The position numbers and the translations under genes are program-made. From Anabaena minutissima FACHB-250 (GTDB lineage: Bacteria > Cyanobacteriota > Cyanobacteriia > Cyanobacteriales > Nostocaceae): a DNA stretch of 64,000 bases. The stretch covers positions 1 to 64,000 of the forward strand of contig NZ_JACJRG010000032.1 of assembly GCF_014697125.1 (NCBI RefSeq), given 5' to 3'. Below, in pieces: positions 53,218 through 61,280 of this stretch (position 1 is its first letter; the number at the start of each line of letters is the position of its first letter). The notes beneath the pieces are model-generated. The model worked only from the letters and a program-made list of their open reading frames with translations, made no database searches and was not told the origin of the DNA.

Positions 53218-53580
53218 ATGGCAGAAATTGTCACTCTTCAACTTTCTGAGACATTGGCACAAAAAGCCAAAGCGATCGCCGCTTTCACACATCGGCGTTT
53301 AGAAGATGTATTACTAGAATGGATTAACCGCGCCATTACTGAACTACCTGTGGAATCACTACCCGATGAGCAGGTTTTGGCTTTGTGTGATATGCAAATG
53401 GAATCTGAGCAACAAGAAATTTTCAGTGATTTATTAGCACGTCAACGAGAGGGACAGTTAACTAAAGAAGAAGTTATTCAACTGGATGAACTCATGCAAG
53501 TTTACAGACGCGGCTTGGTAAGTAAAGCCAAAGCTCTAAAAGTAGCTGTTGAACGTGGTTTGAAACCTCCACTTAACTGA
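53218..53580 (+). CDS. Small helical partner protein of HNH nuclease
   Basis: A 120-residue, mostly helical, acidic-to-neutral protein. The N-terminus VTLQLSETLAQKAKAIAAFT followed by RRLEDVLLEWINRAI looks like a strand-helix-helix, similar to ribbon-helix-helix antitoxins. The rest (QREGQLTKEEVIQLDELMQV) forms more helices. It lies five bases before the HNH gene, so the two are translated together. Nothing shows catalysis. It could be an antitoxin, a DNA-targeting subunit or an expression regulator for the nuclease. Confidence 0.55.
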   Translation: MAEIVTLQLSETLAQKAKAIAAFTHRRLEDVLLEWINRAITELPVESLPDEQVLALCDMQMESEQQEIFSDLLARQREGQLTKEEVIQLDELMQVYRRGLVSKAKALKVAVERGLKPPLN

Positions 53581-53585
53581 CGGCA

Positions 53586-54017
53586 ATGGCTAGCTTTTAT
53601 ATTCCTGTAGAGATAGAACGTCGTGTCCGTAAAGCTGCTCGGAATCGCTGTGGCTACTGTCTGAGTCCCCAACATTTAGTCATGGCTCGCTTGGAAATTG
53701 AACACATTATTCCTATTTCTAAAGGTGGTAGCAATGAAGAGTCAAACTTATGGCTAGCTTGTCCATTATGCAATGCCTACAAAAGTAATAAAACTACAGG
53801 GGTCGATCCAGAAACAGGTGAAACAGTAAGATTATTTAACCCCCGTACTCAAGTTTGGTCTGAGCATTTCTATTGGAGTGAAGATGGCTTGCGTATTGTT
53901 GGTAAAACATCAACGGGTAGAGCTACGGTTGTAGCTTTACATTTGAGTAATGATCCTGATGCTTTAGAAGTGCGTAGTTATTGGGTAATTGCTGGTTGGC
54001 ATCCACCAAAAGACTGA
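53586..54017 (+). CDS. HNH endonuclease, paired with small protein
   Basis: A 143-residue HNH protein. C22-x2-C25 in NRCGYCLS, the catalytic LEIEHIIPISKGGSNEESNL with EH and N, and C58-x2-C61 in WLACPLCNAYKSNKT make a complete zinc-binding HNH motif. The C-terminal half (WSEHFYWSEDGLRIVGKTST and GRATVVALHLSN) is a conserved domain of this cyanobacterial group. It is different from the HNH protein at 447. Pairing with a helical protein is repeated in many cyanobacteria. A toxin, homing-type or defence role is open. Confidence 0.85.
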   Translation: MASFYIPVEIERRVRKAARNRCGYCLSPQHLVMARLEIEHIIPISKGGSNEESNLWLACPLCNAYKSNKTTGVDPETGETVRLFNPRTQVWSEHFYWSEDGLRIVGKTSTGRATVVALHLSNDPDALEVRSYWVIAGWHPPKD

Positions 54018-54050
54018 TATTAAATGAAGATATTTGATTAATAGAACATC

Positions 54051-54087
54051 AAAAAATATGCCCGAACTTACAATCAGCTTGGGCATA
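54051..54087 (-). terminator. Terminator after STAS-sugar transferase gene
   Basis: TATGCCC and GGGCATA pair across a 17-base loop, and on the minus strand the stem runs into TTTTTT. It lies 64 bases after the minus-strand sugar transferase stop and between two convergent genes, so it may act in both directions. Confidence 0.5.
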
Positions 54088-54150
54088 ATTATAGATAAAT
54101 TTTTATTGGTAGTTACAAACTATAACAAAATTACCAATGCAAATAATTGG

Positions 54151-55200
54151 TTAACAAGCACCACTATTTCTATTAAATAGAATAGTTACAGTCTTGAAAA
54201 TTAACTGCAAATCATACATTAAACTCCAGTTTTTTTGATATTGCAAATCTAAGCGAATCACATCTTCAAAACTGCGGACTTTAGACCTACCGTTAACTTG
54301 CCATTCTCCAGTCATACCGGGTTTAACATCCAAACGCTGCCACTCTGGAACTTCATAGCGTTCTACTTCATCGGGTGTGGGTGGTCTAGTCCCTACCAAA
54401 CTCATGTCTCCTTGCAAGACGTTCCAAAATTGCGGGAATTCATCTAGGCTAGTGCGACGTAAAAACCTACCTACTCGTGTAATTCTGGGATCATTTTCAT
54501 TCTTAAAAAAAGCACCCTGTACCTGATTTTTTACTTGAGATTTTTTCGCCTCGGCATCCACACACATCGAGCGAAACTTCCAAATTTTAAAGCGTTTTCC
54601 CATCCAACCACAGCGAATTTGTCCAAAGAAAATGGGGCCGGGATCGTCGATTTGGATAGCCACCACAATGGGGATAAACAAAATACCTGTAATTACCAAA
54701 CCCACCAAAGCACCAATAATATCTATAAATCGTTTCATCCAAGAGGCGACAGATGGATGAGTTGTCGGTAGTTGCTCTACTTTACGAGCAGATCCCTTCT
54801 GATTGTCTATGGTATTATCAGCTTCGATTGGTAATGCTTCGCTATTAGACTCAATAGAAAAAACCTTATCTAATCCTGTGAGGTTTAGCACTGCCATAAC
54901 CTGGGGAGTAACATTCCGCAGGCTCATTACAATTCCTTTTTCTTGGGTAGTTTTATAACTACTCACTAAAGCTCCTAAACCACTACTATCCATGAAAGTA
55001 GTTTGCTGAAAATCAATAATGATTTGTTTGGGATGGGTATTTCCTTGGGTTAAATCTTGGCAGGTTTGCTTAAAGCTAACTGCTTCAAGCACGCTTAACC
55101 GCGCAGATACCTGCACTATAACCGTTTCATTTAGGGAAGTAACTAGAAAATTTACCTCATTGGGTTGGCTAGTCATGAAGCTCTGCACTTTCGTTGCCAT
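54151..55200 (-). CDS. STAS domain-sugar phosphate transferase fusion
   Basis: A 349-residue fusion. Residues 15-110 form a STAS (anti-sigma antagonist) domain with the phosphorylatable-serine region D71-S72-S73-G74 in MDSSGLGALVS. Residues 150-349 form a bacterial sugar transferase, with a membrane helix near 155-180 (FIDIIGALVGLVITGILF), KFRSMCVDAEAK, RRTSLDEFPQFWNVLQGDMS and GMTGEWQVNGRS. The enzyme part puts the first sugar phosphate on undecaprenyl phosphate to start a polysaccharide. The usual membrane module before the sugar transferase (CoA-binding/DUF) is missing, and STAS takes its place. It may thus be switched by a serine kinase or phosphatase. It is monocistronic. Confidence 0.85.
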   Translation of the reverse strand: MATKVQSFMTSQPNEVNFLVTSLNETVIVQVSARLSVLEAVSFKQTCQDLTQGNTHPKQIIIDFQQTTFMDSSGLGALVSSYKTTQEKGIVMSLRNVTPQVMAVLNLTGLDKVFSIESNSEALPIEADNTIDNQKGSARKVEQLPTTHPSVASWMKRFIDIIGALVGLVITGILFIPIVVAIQIDDPGPIFFGQIRCGWMGKRFKIWKFRSMCVDAEAKKSQVKNQVQGAFFKNENDPRITRVGRFLRRTSLDEFPQFWNVLQGDMSLVGTRPPTPDEVERYEVPEWQRLDVKPGMTGEWQVNGRSKVRSFEDVIRLDLQYQKNWSLMYDLQLIFKTVTILFNRNSGAC

Positions 55201-55393
55201 ATAAATTTAATCTGCCAAACTTTATTTTGTCCTAGAAAATCACCTAACCTCATATTAAATAAGCAGTAATAATGACTCATAGTGAGTTTTATAGGTTGAG
55301 TGAGAGATTGCCTGTACCATTCACAATAGAACAAGAAGTTAAAAACATACTTGTTGTTGCACCGATGCAGCGCGATCGCGTTGCTACTATCCT

Positions 55394-56188
55394 ATGACTG
55401 CTAATACTACGGCCGAACCTACTGCACGTCTGATAGAGGTCTTTTCTGCTATTCAAGGGGAAGGACTGAATGTCGGGACACGTCAGATTTTTATTCGCTT
55501 TGCTTTTTGTGACTTACGTTGCCACTTTTGCGATAGTGTCCATACTTGGAATGCACCTGCTAATTGTAGGATAGAGCGATCGCCCGGATTCCGAGATTTT
55601 GAAACTCACTCCAACCCTGTTCCACTACCAATCTTATTGGCATGGATTGAACGGCAAAATTTACCTTCCCTACACGATAGCATTAGCTTAACTGGTGGAG
55701 AACCTCTTCTTCATGCAGGTTTCTTAAAGGAATTTCTGCCCCAACTGCGATCGCTCACTGGTTTACCCATATACTTAGAAACCGGCGGACATCGCCCAGA
55801 ACAATTGCCAATGATATTACCCTACTTAGATTCTGTGGGTATGGATTTAAAATTGCCCAGTGTCAGTGGTGAATCCTATTGGCAAGAACATATGAAGTTT
55901 CTACAAATTTGTTATCCACATCTAGAAACTTTTATTAAAATAATCGTCTCTCAGCATACAGATGTGGCTGAATTGGAACAGGCTGCTTTGTTAGTGGCAG
56001 ATGTCAGTCCTGATATTCCCGTATTTTTACAACCTGTTACGCCTTTAGCTGAGTCTGAGCAATTAACCAAAACCCTTATCCTTGCTCCCACTCCCGAACA
56101 GGTTCTGACATGGCAAGCTTTGATGAGGCGGGTTTTAAAACACGTTCGCGTCGTACCTCAGACGCATAAAATGCTCAATCAGCTTTAA
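55394..56188 (+). CDS. queE: 7-carboxy-7-deazaguanine synthase QueE
   Basis: A 264-residue radical SAM enzyme of queuosine and archaeosine precursor synthesis. C39-x3-C43-x2-C46 in FCDLRCHFCDS binds the cluster, preceded by FSAIQGEGLNVGTRQIFIRF, the QueE-specific start. SLTGGEPLLH is the SAM-binding motif. It turns CPH4 into CDG. No queC or queD lies next to it. The C-terminus has the family VVPQTHKML ending. A 14-base stem hairpin separates it from the convergent DUF3318 gene. Confidence 0.93.
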   Translation: MTANTTAEPTARLIEVFSAIQGEGLNVGTRQIFIRFAFCDLRCHFCDSVHTWNAPANCRIERSPGFRDFETHSNPVPLPILLAWIERQNLPSLHDSISLTGGEPLLHAGFLKEFLPQLRSLTGLPIYLETGGHRPEQLPMILPYLDSVGMDLKLPSVSGESYWQEHMKFLQICYPHLETFIKIIVSQHTDVAELEQAALLVADVSPDIPVFLQPVTPLAESEQLTKTLILAPTPEQVLTWQALMRRVLKHVRVVPQTHKMLNQL

Positions 56189-56194
56189 ATCAGT

Positions 56195-56229
56195 GAACAG
56201 TGAACAGTTATCAACACTGTTCACTGTTC
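56195..56229. terminator. Bidirectional hairpin between queE and DUF3318 gene
   Basis: GAACAGTGAACAGT (56195-56208) and ACTGTTCACTGTTC (56216-56229) form a perfect 14-base stem with a seven-base loop. The arms are two copies of the heptamer GAACAGT. Placed between convergent stops, it can act as a terminator for both genes although no long T-run follows. Confidence 0.6.
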
Positions 56230-56264
56230 GCGTGGGTATTGCCCACCCACATTAATTTTGCAGA

Positions 56265-56909
56265 CTAGATTTCGCCTTCATCTGTGGTTCTAGATTTAGC
56301 TTTGGCTTTGTTAGCACTGCGCTTGAGGGCAGACAGTCTGGCTTCATAGCGAGAACGTTGACGCTTGCCAGGGGTATTATCGATCATGGTTTTTAAGGCA
56401 CTGCCTAGACTCTTGTAGGCATTAGGGAGACTATAACCAAAACGAGTTGCTAGAGCGATCGCTTTCTCGTCAGCATCCAGCAATTCTCTCATTTGCTTTT
56501 CGCCATTATTCTTTTGATATAGCCGCCAACCTGACACGCCACACAGTGCCAAAGCTAAAACTAACAATAATCCATCCTGTACCCACAACTCGCCTACAGC
56601 ACCACCTAAACCGATGGCTAAGGCTGCCATTTCCCAACCATCTTTGGGAATTGTGTCATTTTGAATCCGGGCGACTTCATGCCAGAACAGCAGATTACGC
56701 TGATCCATTGCTAGAGCGTCCCATTTCACCAAGTCAATTTGAATCTCTACCTGGTCTTTACCAATTTCTTCGCTGCGGATCAGGGATGGATTGACCTCAG
56801 TTGTGCCTTCAACCGTGACCCAACTCTGCAATTCTGGCGGTAGTAAGCCTTTTAACCGCCGGAGTTCACTCATTTCCGCTTTGGCTGAGGAGGTTGCATA
56901 GGATGTCAT
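56265..56909 (-). CDS. DUF3318 membrane protein
   Basis: A 214-residue cyanobacterial protein of the DUF3318 type. The N-terminal soluble part (ELRRLKGLLPPELQSWVTVE) precedes a metal-free helix with NLLFWHEVARIQND, similar in look to a protease HExxA sequence but without a full zinc site. Two membrane helices (MAALAIGLGGAVGELWV and LLLVLALALCGVSGWRLY) are followed by a basic C-terminal region with KRQRSRYEARLSALKRS. The function is unknown. It is probably transcribed with the YbjN-like gene upstream. Confidence 0.75.
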   Translation of the reverse strand: MTSYATSSAKAEMSELRRLKGLLPPELQSWVTVEGTTEVNPSLIRSEEIGKDQVEIQIDLVKWDALAMDQRNLLFWHEVARIQNDTIPKDGWEMAALAIGLGGAVGELWVQDGLLLVLALALCGVSGWRLYQKNNGEKQMRELLDADEKAIALATRFGYSLPNAYKSLGSALKTMIDNTPGKRQRSRYEARLSALKRSANKAKAKSRTTDEGEI

Positions 56910-56986
56910 AAAATCCAGCCCTAGAAAATTTCAGTATATTGTGAGGGTATCACTTTGGAGTATAGCTATTTAAGTGATGTTTCGTC

Positions 56987-57544
56987 TCACTCTGTAGGAA
57001 AACTTCCTCGTCTCTTCCTAGCTTCCATTGCTTTTGCGAGCAATTCCAGTAATCCTGGTGCTTCTTCCTGGATACTCAGTAAAATTCTTTCCCCAAGTTC
57101 TATATTCCCCGGATCGCTTCCTGTTGTCATGACTTCATGCAAACGCGGGATGGCTACATTGTCAACGATTTGAATCAATCCACTCAAACAGCGATGAAAT
57201 TGTCTTTCTGTGAGAATTGAGTCTTCTAGAGGAAATTCAATAATGGCGCGGATTTCACCATCTGATGGATCATATTCCCATTGCAGCATTTTTGTTTCCC
57301 AAGAAATAGCCAACATCGTCTGTAAGATTGCGCCCTTGTGAGGATGATCTTGCACTCCTGGAAGAACTTGAGGCGCAAATAAGCGAAAAAATTTTCCGTC
57401 TTCATCTAATTGGACAACTATGAGAAAGTCTTCTAAGTTATCAGCTTCTACACCTGTGATAATCCTGTCTTCTCCCTCATCTAGACGGTAGTCCCAGCCT
57501 AGTTTGTCTAAGTAATTAGCAATCTGCTTGAGGTTAGCTCCCAT
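56987..57544 (-). CDS. YbjN-like domain protein
   Basis: A 185-residue soluble protein. The N-terminal part (ANLKQIANYLDKLGWDYRLD) and the following alternation of acidic and hydrophobic residues (LEDFLIVVQLDEDGKFFRLF) resemble YbjN/DUF1821-type proteins with a type III secretion chaperone-like fold. It has no catalytic motif. ATG 57544 with AAAGAGG just upstream is favoured over GTG 57580. The family is widespread in cyanobacteria, of unknown function. The DUF3318 gene follows 77 bases later on the same strand. Confidence 0.6.
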   Translation of the reverse strand: MGANLKQIANYLDKLGWDYRLDEGEDRIITGVEADNLEDFLIVVQLDEDGKFFRLFAPQVLPGVQDHPHKGAILQTMLAISWETKMLQWEYDPSDGEIRAIIEFPLEDSILTERQFHRCLSGLIQIVDNVAIPRLHEVMTTGSDPGNIELGERILLSIQEEAPGLLELLAKAMEARKRRGSFPTE

Positions 57545-57974
57545 AAAAGCCTCTTTAAGTAACGGTGGAGCATCTGTCACCAGAACTAGTTTAACCCCTG
57601 AGTGGCGATCGCTTAGGTTGAATTAATGAAAAACAATATCACTGACTTATTTAATAAGTTGGGTATCTATGACTTTCTCTGTTCAAAACAGCATAGAATG
57701 TTCCTATTAATTAATCAAATAAATCAAACATAATAACATAATTTATATCTACAAATTAATGTAGCTTTATTCATTAATCACTAAATCTTTACTTTTGACA
57801 TTTATATATTAATATTTAAACTAAAAATCTAAATAGAGAAAAAATAAATATTTTCTTCCCTGCATTAAAGTGCAGCATTAAGTGCTAAAAAAGTTTTATA
57901 TTACAGGAATATATTTGTTTTAATACAAGTATGGTATTCACAAATACATTTTTAGCAGCAACAATCTTTGAAGT
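57545..57974. other. Promoter region of natF
   Basis: An AT-rich divergent gap between the YbjN-like gene and natF. It contains an exact GTAN8TAC motif at 57934-57947 close to the natF start. No heptamer repeats, hairpins or genes are seen in it. Confidence 0.5.
57934..57947 (+). promoter_or_regulatory. GTAN8TAC motif (NtcA site candidate) at natF
   Basis: GTA-TTCACAAA-TAC is an exact match to the NtcA consensus. Its centre is 34 bases from the natF ATG, too close for a classical activated promoter with its -10 box 22 bases further down. If real, it would act as a repressor site or control a transcript starting at the coding region. NtcA is the nitrogen regulator of cyanobacteria, and natF is a nitrogen-nutrient gene, which makes the site more credible. 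Confidence 0.4.
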
Positions 57975-59027
57975 ATGAGAAAATCAGCTTTAATCTTGGG
58001 GGTATCCTTAATTTTTGCTACTACTGCCTGTGGTGGAAACACAGTACAAACAACAAATGCAAGTAGTACATCAGCAGCTGATCGCTGGGAAACTGTCAAA
58101 AGCCGTGGTCAGTTAATTTGCGGTGTCAGTGGTGAAGTACCAGGGTTTAGTTTTGTCGGAACTGACGGCAAATATAATGGCATTGATGTAGATGTCTGTC
58201 GCGCCGTAGCCGCCGCTTTATTTGATGATCCAAATAAAGTAGAATTCCGTAACCTCAACGCCAAAGAACGATTTACAGCTTTACAAACAGGGGAAGTAGA
58301 TATCCTCAGCCGCAATACAACTTGGACACTGAGCCGCGCCACGTCAGTAGGTTTAGAATTTGCGCCTGTAGTCTTTTATGATGGTCAAGGGATTATGGTT
58401 CGCAAAAATAGTGGCATTACATCTTTGGCGAACCTGAAAGACAAAGCCATTTGTGTACAAACAGGGACTACTACCGAGCAGAACCTAGCAGACCAAATGC
58501 GGAAACGAGGTATTACCTACAAACCAGTCGTATTTGAAGATATTAACGTTACCTTTGCCACCTATGCCGAAGGTCGTTGTGAAGCCGTCACCGCCGATCG
58601 CTCTGCTTTAGTTTCTCGGCGTACAACTCTCCCCAAACCAGACGATAACGTCATTTTAGATGAAGTCATTTCTTCTGAACCCCTTGCGCCAGCAGTTGCT
58701 AAAGGAAATAGCAAATGGCGTGATACTCTCACCTGGGTAGTGTATAGCTTAATCAAAGCTGAGGAGTTGGGTATTAATTCTCAGAATATAGGACAATTCG
58801 CTAGCAGTGAAGACCCAGACATCAAGCGATTTTTGGGAACTGAAGGCAATTTAGGCGAGGGACTAGGCTTACCCAAAGACTTTGCAGCCAAAGTGATCAA
58901 ACACGTTGGTAACTACGGTGAAGTTTACGATCGCAATCTCGGCCCTCAAACAAAACTCAACTTACCTCGCGGTCTAAATCAACAGTCGGCAAAAGGCGGA
59001 TTGTTGTATTCCCCACCGTTTAGGTGA
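57975..59027 (+). CDS. natF: Amino-acid ABC transporter substrate-binding protein (NatF-like)
   Basis: A 350-residue periplasmic-type binding protein of the AapJ/GltI family. It begins with a lipoprotein signal: hydrophobic LILGVSLIFATTA and C19 as the lipid cysteine followed by GG. DRWETVKSRGQLICGVSGEV and GFSFVGTDGKYNGIDVDVCR are the conserved ligand-site strand. Together with the two permeases and ATPase that follow, the order equals natF-natG-natH-bgtA of Anabaena, the N-I system taking up acidic and neutral amino acids. The TGA stop lies in a GTGACAG repeat. Confidence 0.85.
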   Translation: MRKSALILGVSLIFATTACGGNTVQTTNASSTSAADRWETVKSRGQLICGVSGEVPGFSFVGTDGKYNGIDVDVCRAVAAALFDDPNKVEFRNLNAKERFTALQTGEVDILSRNTTWTLSRATSVGLEFAPVVFYDGQGIMVRKNSGITSLANLKDKAICVQTGTTTEQNLADQMRKRGITYKPVVFEDINVTFATYAEGRCEAVTADRSALVSRRTTLPKPDDNVILDEVISSEPLAPAVAKGNSKWRDTLTWVVYSLIKAEELGINSQNIGQFASSEDPDIKRFLGTEGNLGEGLGLPKDFAAKVIKHVGNYGEVYDRNLGPQTKLNLPRGLNQQSAKGGLLYSPPFR

Positions 59028-59051
59028 CAGGTGACAGGTGACAGGTGACAG
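59023..59051. repeat. GTGACAG tandem heptamers after natF
   Basis: Four copies of GTGACAG begin inside the last two codons of natF and supply its TGA stop. GGGGAGCAGGGG low-complexity text follows directly. Confidence 0.85.
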
Positions 59052-59205
59052 AAGAGCAGGGGGGAGCAGGGGAAGCAGTACCGCTTCGCGGAACTCGCAG
59101 GGTGGGGCAGAAGTTATTCAATTTTGATTTTTGTAGGCGCAAGACTTGCCGCAGGCTATTTTGAATTTTGAATTTATATGCCCATTGATAATTGACTAAT
59201 AACTA

Positions 59206-60132
59206 ATGACTAATTCCAAACCCCCTTTATGGCGTGACGATCGCTTTTGGCAAATTACTGGGCAAGTAATTGCTATATTTTTAGCATTAGCTATAGTGGC
59301 GATACTATGGGGAAACCTCAATCGCAACTTACAACAATTAGGGATTCAGTTTGGATTTGGTTTTCTCAAACAACAAGCATCTTTTGATATTGGCGAAACG
59401 CTAATTTCTTATCAACCAACTGATACTTATAGTCAAGCCTTATGGGTGGGATTGATTAACTCATTGCGAGTAGCAGTTTTAGGAATCATCTTCACAACAA
59501 TTATTGGCGTAATGGCTGGAATTGGCAGACTTTCTGATAACTGGCTAGTGCGAAACATTATGCTAGTTTACGTAGAGGTTTTCCGCAATACCCCATTACT
59601 GTTGCAGTTGCTATTTTGGTACTTCGCCGTTTTTTTGAGTTTTCCCAGAATAGAAAATAAAATCACACTTTGGGGATTTTTAGGGGTGAGTCAAAATGGC
59701 ATAGAACTACCTTGGGTTACCCTATCTCCAGAGTTTGCTGCTTTACTTTTGGGGTTAACATTTTATACTGGTGCATTCATTGCAGAAATTGTGCGGGGTG
59801 GGATTGGGTCAGTCTCTAAAGGACAATGGGAAGCAGCGCGATCACTAGGATTAAAACCCAGTTCGATCATGCGCTTAGTTATTTTGCCTCAAGCCTTGCG
59901 GGTAATTATTCCCCCACTCACCAGTCAGTATCTCAATCTCACCAAGAATTCCAGTTTAGCGATCGCGATCGGCTACCCTGATCTCTACTTTGTCGCTTCT
60001 ACCACCTTTAATCAAACCGGGAAAGCAGTAGAAGTCATGTTACTAATTACCCTTACCTATCTCACCCTCAGTTTGACTATCTCCCTGATGATGAATTTAT
60101 TCAATCGCAGAGTCCAGATTAAAGAAAGGTGA
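59206..60132 (+). CDS. natG: Amino-acid ABC permease (NatG-like)
   Basis: A 308-residue permease with about six to eight helices. GVMAGIGRLSDNWLVRNIML and VYVEVFRNTPLLLQLLFWYF are the entry segments of polar-amino-acid permeases. The EAA loop, EAARSLGLKPSSIMRLVILP near residue 211, binds the ATPase. It pairs with NatH to form the membrane channel of the NatFGH-BgtA transporter. Its ATG is formed by a heptamer repeat (ACTAATGACTAAT), so the ribosome-binding region is repeat sequence. Confidence 0.85.
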   Translation: MTNSKPPLWRDDRFWQITGQVIAIFLALAIVAILWGNLNRNLQQLGIQFGFGFLKQQASFDIGETLISYQPTDTYSQALWVGLINSLRVAVLGIIFTTIIGVMAGIGRLSDNWLVRNIMLVYVEVFRNTPLLLQLLFWYFAVFLSFPRIENKITLWGFLGVSQNGIELPWVTLSPEFAALLLGLTFYTGAFIAEIVRGGIGSVSKGQWEAARSLGLKPSSIMRLVILPQALRVIIPPLTSQYLNLTKNSSLAIAIGYPDLYFVASTTFNQTGKAVEVMLLITLTYLTLSLTISLMMNLFNRRVQIKER

Positions 60133-60169
60133 AGGGTATTGGAGACTGGGGACTGAGGAAAAGGTAGAG

Positions 60170-60200
60170 AGTCACGAATGACGAATAACGAATGACTAAT
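60170..60200. repeat. Heptamer repeats covering the natH start
   Basis: ACGAATGACGAATAACGAAT and GACTAATGACTAA units run from the natG-natH gap into the natH start codon at 60199, so natH translation starts inside the repeat. Confidence 0.75.
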
Positions 60201-61215
60201 GACTAAACAACTAACTTGGCTACGTAAAAATCTATTTAGCAATTGGTATAACAGTTTATTAACTGTTGTCTGTTTAGTATTGCTATTTTGGGTAGTGCAG
60301 GGAGTGCTAATTTGGGCAACTACTCAAGCACAATGGGCAGTAATTCAAGCAAATTTACATTTATTTTTAGTTGGTAGATATCCCCAAAGCCAATATTGGC
60401 GCATTTGGATTGTCTTAGGAATTAATGCTACTTTAGGTGCTGTAACTGCGGGTGTATTTATTGGTAAGCAAAAGTTTCCTATTGCTAAACTCATAGCACC
60501 TTGGCTTTCTTTTATATGGTTGCTATCTTTCCCCCTCATTTTGTGGTTAATTGGCGGTGGATTTGGTTTGCAATCTGTCTCTAGTAATTTATGGAATGGA
60601 TTGCTACTTACTTTACTAATGGCCGCAGTCAGTATTGTGCTTTCCTTTCCCATTGGAGTTTTACTTGCTTTAGGACGAACTAGCAATTTACCTGTAGTTC
60701 GTTGGTTTTCTATCTTATATATTGAAATCGTTCGAGGTGTTCCCCTCATTGGGATTCTATTCCTTGCCCAAGTCATGTTACCCTTATTTCTCTCAGCAGA
60801 TGTGCGTTTAGATCGGGTATTAAGAGCGATCGCTGGTTTGGTATTGTTCAGTGCTGCTTACATGGCAGAAAATGTGCGCGGTGGACTCCAGGCTGTATCC
60901 CGTGGACAAGTAGAAGCAGCCAAAGCACTAGGATTAAATACACTTCTAGTAGTTATATTTATTGTTTTACCGCAAGCTTTACGTGCAGTAATTCCCGCCA
61001 TTGTGGGGCAATTTATCGGCTTATTTAAAGACACTTCCCTACTATCTCTTGTTGGCTTAGTGGAACTTACAGGTATTGCCCGTTCAATATTGGCACAGCC
61101 TCAATTTATTGGTCGTTATGCAGAAGTATATTTATTTATTGGTTTGATTTACTGGCTGTTCTGCTATTCTATATCACTGGCTTCTCGACGTTTAGAGAAA
61201 CAGTTGAGTCAATAG
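60199..61215 (+). CDS. natH: Amino-acid ABC permease (NatH-like)
   Basis: A 338-residue permease, longer than NatG at the N-terminus, with about eight helices. The family segment IVLSFPIGVLLALGRTSNLP, then IYIEIVRGVPLIGILFLAQV, and the EAA loop EAAKALGLNTLLVVIFIVLP, are clear. It is the second membrane half of the transporter. It starts with ATG 60199 inside GACTAATGACTAA heptamers, 66 bases after natG, and is followed by bgtA after 65 bases. Confidence 0.85.
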   Translation: MTKQLTWLRKNLFSNWYNSLLTVVCLVLLFWVVQGVLIWATTQAQWAVIQANLHLFLVGRYPQSQYWRIWIVLGINATLGAVTAGVFIGKQKFPIAKLIAPWLSFIWLLSFPLILWLIGGGFGLQSVSSNLWNGLLLTLLMAAVSIVLSFPIGVLLALGRTSNLPVVRWFSILYIEIVRGVPLIGILFLAQVMLPLFLSADVRLDRVLRAIAGLVLFSAAYMAENVRGGLQAVSRGQVEAAKALGLNTLLVVIFIVLPQALRAVIPAIVGQFIGLFKDTSLLSLVGLVELTGIARSILAQPQFIGRYAEVYLFIGLIYWLFCYSISLASRRLEKQLSQ

Positions 61216-61280
61216 TTATTAATCATGAGTTATTCTTCCCTACACCCCGCATTTCCTAAGAAAATTTGAGGTTAAAAGCT

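Noticed and set aside
56265..56909. DUF3318 protein as a zinc protease because of FWHEVAR
   Set aside because: Only HE-x-A is present without the second histidine or a third ligand, so no metalloprotease site can be claimed.
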